From the NCBI GenBank assembly GCA_947166955.1, contig CAMVGI010000043.1, positions 1 to 8,431 on the forward strand: DNA of 8,431 bases. Reading direction: 5' to 3'. The notes beneath the pieces are model-generated. The model was not told the DNA's origin and searched no databases. It was given only the letters and a program-made list of their open reading frames with translations. A program made the position numbers and the translations under genes. Source of the DNA: an uncultured Clostridia bacterium (lineage in GTDB: Bacteria; Bacillota_A; Clostridia; Oscillospirales; Oscillospiraceae). Below, piece after piece: positions 1-5,897 of this stretch. Position 1 is the first letter of the stretch, and every line of letters begins with the position of its first letter.

Positions 1-2
1 CG

Positions 3-1709
3 CTGCGTCGGGTGCTGATCGAGCGGCCGGAGGGAGACGGGTTTGCCGACGTTACGGGAATGCTGTCCGGCGACGCTGCGATCCAGCCCTTCGAGTTCGG
101 CGGAAAGCAGGGCAGCGCATTGGTGCTGGATTTCTCGGCGCGTCCGGAGGAGACGCTGCGTTTGTGGTTCGAGATCGCAGCGGACGGCGGCGTGCGCCGC
201 AACGAGCCCGATGAAGACACGGAACTGCCGCGGACGCTTTCGTGGGAGCTTTCCGGCGCGGGAGCCGTGACGCCGCTTCGCGACGAAACGCTGGCGCTGA
301 GCCGGAGCGGCTATGTGACGCTTCCGCTTTCGCAGGCGTGGCAGCCGGACGCGGAGGGCGTATACCGCCTGACGCTGCGCCAAAGCGAGGCGGGCTGCGA
401 GGAGCGGGTGAGACTCGCCGGCGTCAGCGCCGGACGATACCGCGCCGTGCAGACGGAGAGCCGCGCGCGCGCTTACCGCTTTACCGTGGCGGCGGAGCGG
501 GACTGCCGAACGGAAGTGCGCAGCGCGCAGTCCGCAAACGCGGAACTCGCGGTATTCCTGCGCGACCGCGCGGGCTGGAGACAGCTTGAGGCCTATGGGC
601 TGGAGCGGCGGACAGACGGCCTGCTGCTGGAACTGGACGCCACCGGCGCCGCGGACGACGGAGAGGAAAACCTGCTCGTCGCCTGCATGGATCCGATCCG
701 CGCGCGCGATCTGCTTTTCGACGCGACGGGACGCCCGGGCGAAAGCTTCCGGCTGGATCTCGGCGGCAAGGGAGTCTTGACGGAAAGCCTGACGCTTATG
801 TGCCAGACGCTGTGCGAGGACGGCGCGATCCGTCCCGCGCCGTGGCGCTGTGTGGACGATCTTTCCCTTTACGGCCCGCGCGACCGCGTGTTTACCTACG
901 ACCGCCGGCGCGAGACCGTGACGGTGGGCGACGGGGCGCACGGCGCGCTGCTCGCGCAGGGCGAGAACGCGGTCATGGTCGTGGAGGAGCTGATCTCCCT
1001 GTGCGGCGAGGGCAACATACCTGCCCACGCGGGAATATTCTTTTCCGACGACGGTATGCCGGTCGACAACGCTGCGGCGTATGGCGGGCGCGAGGAGGAA
1101 TCGATCGCCGAGGGGCGCGCCAGGCTCCTGCAGCGGCTGGAGGATACCCGCAAGTGCGTTTCCGCGCAGGACTATGAACGCTGCGCGCTTTCAACACCTG
1201 GACTTCGCGTGGCGGGCGTCCGCGCGCTGCCGAATTACGACGCGCGCCAAAAGCATCGCAGGATCCCCGCGCGCGTGTCGGTGGCGGTTTTGCCCGCGGG
1301 GGACGACGAAACGCCCGTGCCGGACGCGCGGTTTCTCGCGGCGGTGTCGCGCCAGCTGGAGCGCGGCCGCAGCGTTTGTATCCGCACGGAGGCGATCCCC
1401 GTGCGCTACGCGGCGTTTACGCTCAGCGTGCGGCTGTGGGGCGAGCAGGGCTTCCGGCAGGAGACGGCGCAGGACGCGGTCAAAGCGTTTTTCGCGCCGA
1501 GCGGCGCGCGCATCGGCGCGGGAATCAGCCGCGACGAGCTGACCGCGGCGCTGCAAAAGCTGCCGGGCGTTCTGCAGGTGGAGCGGATCGAGTTCAGAGG
1601 CATGGATCAGAACAGCTATCAGACCGCGGGGGGCGACCTGAGCGTCATGCCGGATACGATCCTGCATCTTGTGCGCGCGGAAATCAACCTTGCAAAGGAT
1701 AGAAGGTGA
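3..1709 (+). CDS. Baseplate J/gp47-like wedge protein of a contractile injection system (5' end outside window)
   Basis: The frame is open to the left edge; the first possible start in the window, GTG at 12, has no ribosome binding site, so this is the C-terminal part (568 codons) of a longer protein. The first half is beta-rich. Counting from GTG 12, residues about 295-340 carry the family hallmark: a GDG turn (306-308), then a GEGN(I)PA-type stretch. Next comes the helical EGRARLLQRLEDTRKCVSAQDYE segment region (about 366-390), typical of putative baseplate assembly proteins, where a tail-wedge protein says in effect 'xxR..R...vt..DYE'. The C-terminus matches the gp47/J pattern of paired alpha-beta domains ending in 'ALQKLPGVLQVERIEF'. 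In phage tails and injection particles this protein builds the baseplate wedge that triggers sheath contraction. Its stop overlaps the next start (GTGA). Family call is confident; assignment to extracellular particle versus phage-type tail is open. Confidence 0.85.
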   Translation: MRRVLIERPEGDGFADVTGMLSGDAAIQPFEFGGKQGSALVLDFSARPEETLRLWFEIAADGGVRRNEPDEDTELPRTLSWELSGAGAVTPLRDETLALSRSGYVTLPLSQAWQPDAEGVYRLTLRQSEAGCEERVRLAGVSAGRYRAVQTESRARAYRFTVAAERDCRTEVRSAQSANAELAVFLRDRAGWRQLEAYGLERRTDGLLLELDATGAADDGEENLLVACMDPIRARDLLFDATGRPGESFRLDLGGKGVLTESLTLMCQTLCEDGAIRPAPWRCVDDLSLYGPRDRVFTYDRRRETVTVGDGAHGALLAQGENAVMVVEELISLCGEGNIPAHAGIFFSDDGMPVDNAAAYGGREEESIAEGRARLLQRLEDTRKCVSAQDYERCALSTPGLRVAGVRALPNYDARQKHRRIPARVSVAVLPAGDDETPVPDARFLAAVSRQLERGRSVCIRTEAIPVRYAAFTLSVRLWGEQGFRQETAQDAVKAFFAPSGARIGAGISRDELTAALQKLPGVLQVERIEFRGMDQNSYQTAGGDLSVMPDTILHLVRAEINLAKDRR

Positions 1710-2806
1710 GAGCATTGAGCGCGAGTCGATCCTGTTGGAATTTGTGCGGCGCGGAGCATTGGAGCGGCGGCGTTTACTGGTCGGTCGACCGCTGCGCGGA
1801 CAGTCTGCGGCTGAGCGACGGCGCGTTTGCGGGCACGGCGTTCCTTCCGCCGCTGGACAGCGGCGAGCCGGGCTTTCGCTGGGGGCGCGTCCGGCTGAAG
1901 CTGGATATGCCGGAGGAGTGTTCCGTCCAGCTCTATGCCCGCGCCACCGACGAGGAGGAATGGGAGGCGTGGCGGCAGCTTGACGGACAGCCGGAAAGAC
2001 CGGACGCTGTCCGCGCCCTTTTCGGAGAACCGGAAGGCTCCGGCGGCGACGTATGGCTGTCCAAGACGGGACGGCGGCTCTATCTGGCGGTCGCCTTTAC
2101 CGGAGGAGGGGCGCGGAAGCCGCGCCTGGACGCCGTCAGCGTGATGGCGGACTGCGACCATATGACGGATTACCTGCCCGCCATCTATCAGGGGCAGGAT
2201 TTCACCTACCGCTATTTGTCCATCTTCACCGCGATGATCCAGGAGCTGGACGAGGAGATCGGGGGTGTGCGCAGACAGCTCGACCCCGCCGCGGCGGAGC
2301 CGGAGATGCTGCGGTATCTGGCGCATTGGCTCTGCGCCGACGAGGGTGAGTCGGAGACGGATCTGCGCAAAATGCTGCCGCGGGCAATTGAGGAGTATGA
2401 GACGATGTATACGGTCGCGGGCGTGCAGCGCAGCGTATGCCGCCTGACAGGAAAGACGCCGTGGATCGTCGAGCATTTTCAGGTCGATCCGAACGATCCG
2501 TCGTGCAGCGATCCGGAGCTGTATCGAAGACTCTACGGAGACGATCCGTACCGGTTCTTCCTGTTGCTGCCGCAGGGTACGTTCTCCGAGCAGCGGCAGA
2601 TGGAGCGCTTTCTGGAGCGGCTGGTGGAACTTGTCCCCGCGGAAACGACGCCGGAGCTGGTGCTGCTCAAGCCCTGCGTGCAGTTGGATTGGCACACTTA
2701 TCTTGGCATCAATTCCCAGATTGGCGAGTATGTTACGGCGGTGATCGACGAGTCGGTGACCATCCATTATGATACGACGATAGGAGGAAATGAGCATGAG
2801 CGGTAA
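1706..2806 (+). CDS. Tail protein I-like baseplate component
   Basis: This 366-residue protein belongs to the phage tail protein I-like family found in contractile injection clusters, which forms part of the baseplate wedge next to the J-like protein. Residues 1-150 are a beta-rich N-terminal domain with the 'LPPLDSGEPGFRWGR' pattern common in these longer tail proteins. Residues about 153-260 hold the core: 'DYLPAIYQ', an aromatic 'YLSIFTAMIQELDEEI' helix, 'LDP' followed by 'LRYLAHWLCAD', and 'TVAGVQRSVCRLTGKTPWIVEHF'. The C-terminal part contains 'HTYLGINSQIG', also typical. The GTG start at 1706 overlaps the upstream TGA and is preceded by AAAGGA at 1694-1699, a good spacing of 6 bases; a TTG at 1715 is a weaker alternative. 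Pairing with the upstream baseplate gene supports the call. No truncation or frameshift seen. Confidence 0.85.
   Translation: MRALSASRSCWNLCGAEHWSGGVYWSVDRCADSLRLSDGAFAGTAFLPPLDSGEPGFRWGRVRLKLDMPEECSVQLYARATDEEEWEAWRQLDGQPERPDAVRALFGEPEGSGGDVWLSKTGRRLYLAVAFTGGGARKPRLDAVSVMADCDHMTDYLPAIYQGQDFTYRYLSIFTAMIQELDEEIGGVRRQLDPAAAEPEMLRYLAHWLCADEGESETDLRKMLPRAIEEYETMYTVAGVQRSVCRLTGKTPWIVEHFQVDPNDPSCSDPELYRRLYGDDPYRFFLLLPQGTFSEQRQMERFLERLVELVPAETTPELVLLKPCVQLDWHTYLGINSQIGEYVTAVIDESVTIHYDTTIGGNEHER
2782..2787 (+). promoter_or_regulatory. Ribosome binding site deciding the start of the FYGKLL-type gene
   Basis: AGGAGG lies only 2 bases before the first ATG (2790) but 8 bases before the second ATG (2796). 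The spacing favours 2796 as the true start, two codons downstream. Confidence 0.7.
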
Positions 2807-4586
2807 CACGGATTTTTTCCCGCTGGAGCGCAACCGCTATTTCTACGGCAAGCTGCTGACGGTTCGGGATTTTGAGATCGAACAGAACTATACGAGAAAT
2901 TCGGCGCAGCTTATGCACCGTCTCGCGTTCGGCGCGGGCGTGGTCTGCGGTTTGGGCGTGAGCGCGAGCGACGATTCCACGCTTCTGATCGAAAGCGGCA
3001 TGGCGATCGACTATCTCGGCCGCATGGTCACCGTGGAGGAACCGCTGCTGCGCAAGCTGCAAATGATCGAGGGGCAGGAGACGCTGCGCGACAAGGAGAG
3101 CGCTTACCTCTGCCTGAGCTATCAGGAGACGGACATGGAGCCTGTTAACGCCGTGGGCGCGGCGTCGGGCGAAAGCCGCCAATGCAACATCACGCGCGAG
3201 GGCGCGCGCCTGTTCTTGACGGCGGAGGAGCCGGATTACCGCGCGCTGCTCGAAGCCTCCGGCAAGGAGAACGTCTCCGTGCTCTACACCAGCGACGAGC
3301 TTTCCATCGTCCTTGCCGTGCCGGAGGCGGTCTGCGCGGGACATGAGTTTACGGTGGAACTGCTGGTGGTCAAGAATGAAAAGACGCCGCCGGTCTATTT
3401 CCAGCTCAACGGCGAGAGCGGCTTCGTGGACAGCGAGGACGGGCGGATCCATTTGGAATACCGCGAAAGTCCGGAGGAGAAACGTTGCGTTTATCAGGTC
3501 GGCTTCCGCATGACCGCGCGGCAGATGAGCGACGTGCAGAGTATGTTCCTGCCCTCCGGCGGCGAGATCGACCTGGAGCTGGGCAGCCATCGTTACAAGA
3601 ACTATGTGGAGGTGGACGCCAAGTGCTTCCTCTGCCGCGATCCTTATCAGCTCGCCGAGCGCCGGCGTATGCTCGACAATTTGGATCATCGGCTCAAGGG
3701 ACGCGATATCCCCATCTACCTCGCCAAGCTGGAGCTGTTGCACTCGGCGGGCAGCGTTTTCGTCGTTTCCGTGACGAACCTGCCGTTCTCGCAGCGTATC
3801 GCGCAGGAGGGGACGCCCTCCGGCGACGGCGGCCCGCGGACGGTGACGACCTCCGTGCGCTCGCTGGAATACTGGCAAAAACCGGACGTCAAGGCGAACT
3901 ATCAGCCCTCCACGGGTTCGCTGCATTTCGATTTCGGTATTCCCTCGCCTGAGCAGTATGATTATGCCATCTGCCACGGCACGGTGGATCTGACGCTGCC
4001 CGGCGGAATGCGCGTGAACAGCAAGGTGTACTCCGAGGAGATCCCGCACGGGCTTGGACCGGGCACGGTGGACGTGCGCTTGAGCGTCGAGTTCTCGGAC
4101 CGCGGCGCGGGAGACGAAACGGCGTTGTGCTTCGGCAACAGCGAGATCTTCGTCAAGAGCAAGGCAAAGAACGCGCCCGCGGGCGTTCCGTGGGTGGAGA
4201 CGGCGGCCGTGGTCTATCCCCGGCGCGGCACCATGCGCGTGGGGCTGTGGCTGCACGACATGGTGGAGGGCAACCGCCTGACGGTGCATTATTTCGCCCA
4301 GAAGCCGGAGCGCGACACCAACCGTATCCTGGCGGAGCGGCATATGGGCCTGTCCGTCACGCCGGAGTTCTCGCACGTCGCTTTGCGCGGCACGGTCCGT
4401 TTCCAGGCGGAGGTGACCGGAAGCGAGGATCAGAGCGTGCGCTGGAGCGTGAAAGAGGAAAACGGCGGCGCCATCGACCACAACGGCATCTATCAGGCGC
4501 CGGAGATTCCGGGGACCTATGAGATCGTCGCGGTCAGCACGGCGGACGAGACCGTGACGGCCAGCGCGTTTGTGATCGTTGAGTGA
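2796..4586 (+). CDS. Conserved injection-system cluster protein with N-terminal FYGKLL-type domain and C-terminal Ig-like domain
   Basis: This 596-residue soluble protein has no signal peptide or membrane segment. Its N-terminus (residues 7-55) reads FFPLERNRYFYGKLL, then RDFEIEQ and GAGVVCGL. I recognise this pattern from proteins that sit beside baseplate J and tail protein I genes in injection-system clusters; its biochemical role is not known to me. The middle (about 60-515) is mixed beta-rich sequence without a motif I can name. Residues about 519-596 resemble a bacterial Ig-like (BIG/invasin-like) domain: 'VRWSVKEENGGAID..GIYQAPEIPGTYEIVAVS' spread over the segment, ending in alternating hydrophobic strands. 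The start overlaps the end of the tail protein I gene by 11 bases, so translation is probably coupled. A peripheral baseplate, fibre-attachment or surface-binding role is possible, by inference from the Ig-like end and position. An ATG at 2790 would add two residues. Confidence 0.75.
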   Translation: MSGNTDFFPLERNRYFYGKLLTVRDFEIEQNYTRNSAQLMHRLAFGAGVVCGLGVSASDDSTLLIESGMAIDYLGRMVTVEEPLLRKLQMIEGQETLRDKESAYLCLSYQETDMEPVNAVGAASGESRQCNITREGARLFLTAEEPDYRALLEASGKENVSVLYTSDELSIVLAVPEAVCAGHEFTVELLVVKNEKTPPVYFQLNGESGFVDSEDGRIHLEYRESPEEKRCVYQVGFRMTARQMSDVQSMFLPSGGEIDLELGSHRYKNYVEVDAKCFLCRDPYQLAERRRMLDNLDHRLKGRDIPIYLAKLELLHSAGSVFVVSVTNLPFSQRIAQEGTPSGDGGPRTVTTSVRSLEYWQKPDVKANYQPSTGSLHFDFGIPSPEQYDYAICHGTVDLTLPGGMRVNSKVYSEEIPHGLGPGTVDVRLSVEFSDRGAGDETALCFGNSEIFVKSKAKNAPAGVPWVETAAVVYPRRGTMRVGLWLHDMVEGNRLTVHYFAQKPERDTNRILAERHMGLSVTPEFSHVALRGTVRFQAEVTGSEDQSVRWSVKEENGGAIDHNGIYQAPEIPGTYEIVAVSTADETVTASAFVIVE

Positions 4587-4610
4587 GCGAAGCGCCGCGG
4601 CGGTAAAAAG

Positions 4611-4618
4611 AGGAGGAG
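4611..4618 (+). promoter_or_regulatory. Ribosome binding site for the kinase-like gene
   Basis: AGGAGGAG ends 8 bases before ATG 4627, so it selects that ATG over the TTG at 4579, which would start inside the end of the previous gene. The 40-base gap 4587-4626 holds nothing else convincing. Confidence 0.7.
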
Positions 4619-4626
4619 TGAAAGGG

Positions 4627-5361
4627 ATGCAAACGCTGTTGATCCGCGAACGCTATAAGGTCGTCCGCGTGATAACCGCGCAGCAGGATTACGCGCTGCT
4701 GGAGGCGGTGGACATCGGCGAGCGCGAAACGCCCTCCTGCCTGCTCAATCTCTTTGAGGGGGAGCTGCAATACCGCTACGCGCGCATCTGCTCGGCAATC
4801 CGCAAGGAGGACTGTCCCGCGTTTCGGGGAATGTTCCTTGAAAAGGGGACGCTTGTGGCGGTCTTTGACAACTGCGCGGGGGAGAAGATCGACGAGATCT
4901 TCTACCGCGGCGACGAATGGTCATGGGAAACGCGCGCGACGTACGCGGAACTGATGCTCCATCGGGCGCTGCGGCTGGCCAATCTTCCGCCGGAGGTAAG
5001 CTGCGCCGCGCTTTTGTCTGAAAACGTTCTTGTGGATACCGCGAATCAGCGCATCGACCTTCGCTATATGCTGCGCCCGATGGAGGGCGTGAACGCACGG
5101 GAAGCGGCGCTGCTGGCGGTGGATCAGGTCAAGAAGATCCTGCCGCGCACGCTGCGCGCGGGCCCGGCGGAGCAGCGTTTCCTTGACCTGCTGGACGCAG
5201 GGGAGTTCCGCTCCACGGTCGCGCTGTATGCCGCCTGGCACACGGCAGAGGGCGAGATTCGCGCCGAGCGCGAGGCATTTGCGCATAAAAGCATGATCCG
5301 GCGCGGTCTGATCCTGCTGTTTCGCGCAATTCGCCGTTTGACAGGTTGGGGAGGAAAATGA
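4627..5361 (+). CDS. Possible pseudokinase-like protein, function unknown
   Basis: This 244-residue protein has no confident family name. Its layout resembles a degenerate protein kinase. Residues 9-45 (ERYKVVRVI, DYALLEAVDI, SCLLNLFEG) look like N-lobe strands but lack the lysine. Residues 74-91 (GTLVAVFDNCAGEKIDEI) look like the hinge. Residues 126-137 (CAALLSENVLVD) align with the catalytic loop pattern HRDLKPENILVD, keeping E-N-x-L-V-D but replacing H-R-D by C-A-A. The following strand (RIDLRYML, 142-149) takes the place of the DFG motif without its aspartate. It is thus predicted inactive if it is a kinase relative. The C-terminus (220-244) is a basic, hydrophobic amphipathic stretch that could touch the membrane. 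The stop codon shares a base with the next start (TGATG), so it is co-translated with the membrane cyclase-like gene. The coding region is confident; the fold is inference by eye. Confidence 0.8.
   Translation: MQTLLIRERYKVVRVITAQQDYALLEAVDIGERETPSCLLNLFEGELQYRYARICSAIRKEDCPAFRGMFLEKGTLVAVFDNCAGEKIDEIFYRGDEWSWETRATYAELMLHRALRLANLPPEVSCAALLSENVLVDTANQRIDLRYMLRPMEGVNAREAALLAVDQVKKILPRTLRAGPAEQRFLDLLDAGEFRSTVALYAAWHTAEGEIRAEREAFAHKSMIRRGLILLFRAIRRLTGWGGK
5348..5355 (+). promoter_or_regulatory. Ribosome binding site of the cyclase-like gene
   Basis: GGGGAGGA sits inside the end of the preceding gene. It is 3 bases from ATG 5358 and 6 bases from ATG 5361 (counting from the last G at 5354), which favours 5361. 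A TTG at 5346 overlaps the site itself and is not a plausible start. Confidence 0.65.
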
Positions 5362-5873
5362 TGAGCGCGAGAAGAAATTGGTCCTTTTTTCTGCTGATGC
5401 TGGTGCTTTCCGCCTGCGTTACGCTTCTCGCGGCAAGGGAGCCGATCGCGCGGAGCTGGCGCGCGCTGCGCGGGGTGCCGGATACCGAAGAATGGCAGGC
5501 GCTCGGCGCGGGCGCCAAAGTGTCCGCCGCCGCGGCATGGCGGGACGGCCGGCCGGTGCTGCGCTATTTTACGACGGACGGCAAGCTGCTCTCCGAGCAG
5601 CGCGGACTTCTGAGCGAAGAGCTGGACGGCGCCGTGATCTCGCGCCTTTTGCCGGTGCGGGACGGCCTTGCGTACCTCGGCGTCTATGGCGCGAACGCGG
5701 AAAAACTGTATCTTTACCGCATCGGGGAGAAGGGGGAAACGGAGCGGCTGCTCGCGCTTCCCTGCGACGGGGCGACCTTTTCGGAACGCTCCGCGCGCAC
5801 GGAGTTTTCGGAATTTTCCTATGAGGACGGCGCGCTGTACTTCGCCGTGCGCCGCGACGATTCGCTGGAATGA
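5361..5873 (+). CDS. 5' fragment of the membrane cyclase-like protein (ends at premature TGA)
   Basis: If the TGA is obeyed, a 170-residue product results: a short basic N-terminus (SARRNW), a hydrophobic segment at 8-25, then the first half of an outer beta-rich domain with repeated strands such as LYLYRIGEKGE and ALYFAVRRDD, reminiscent of propeller-like blades. The hydrophobic segment includes LSAC (16-19), which fits a lipobox, but hydrophobic residues continue after the cysteine, so an uncleaved anchor is more likely. The fragment ends in mid-strand, which argues it is not a complete domain. Alone it would be a membrane-tethered stub without the signalling end. Start choice follows ribosome binding site spacing; ATG 5358 adds one residue. 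Confidence 0.6.
   Translation: MSARRNWSFFLLMLVLSACVTLLAAREPIARSWRALRGVPDTEEWQALGAGAKVSAAAAWRDGRPVLRYFTTDGKLLSEQRGLLSEELDGAVISRLLPVRDGLAYLGVYGANAEKLYLYRIGEKGETERLLALPCDGATFSERSARTEFSEFSYEDGALYFAVRRDDSLE
5871..5873 (+). other. In-frame TGA, probable TGG-to-TGA nonsense change
   Basis: The codons before read ...DDSLE and those after read YLCRDGSNVEP, with no frame shift. Tryptophan gives the natural strand DSLEWYLCRDG, one base from TGA. Several genes here (for example those ending at 1709, 4586, 5361 and 7943) use TGA as their real stop and TGG is used freely for Trp, so a TGA-as-Trp code is not supported. Confidence 0.8.
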
Positions 5874-5897
5874 TATCTCTGCCGCGACGGAAGCAAT

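Noticed and set aside
1619..2833. A 404-codon open frame on the minus strand
   Set aside because: It is antisense to the tail protein I-like gene with clear family motifs; the antisense product has no recognisable domain.
2733..4481. A 582-codon open frame on the minus strand
   Set aside because: It is antisense to the FYGKLL-type gene, whose product has recognisable motifs and a good ribosome binding site; the antisense product looks like a GC-driven shadow.
4593..4602. Perfect 10-base palindrome CGCCGCGGCG in the 40-base gap
   Set aside because: It has no loop and no following T-run, and such palindromes arise easily in DNA this GC-rich; not a terminator.
4579..4626. Upstream TTG start extending the kinase-like protein by 16 residues
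   Set aside because: It lies within the end of the previous gene without a fitting ribosome binding site, whereas ATG 4627 has a strong one.
5409..5420. Lipobox-like LSAC near the N-terminus of the sensor
   Set aside because: The hydrophobic stretch continues past the cysteine (VTLLAA), which fits an uncleaved membrane anchor better than a lipoprotein signal.
5871..5873. TGA read as Trp under an alternative genetic code
   Set aside because: Neighbouring genes end at TGA codons placed exactly at overlapping starts, and TGG is the regular Trp codon throughout.
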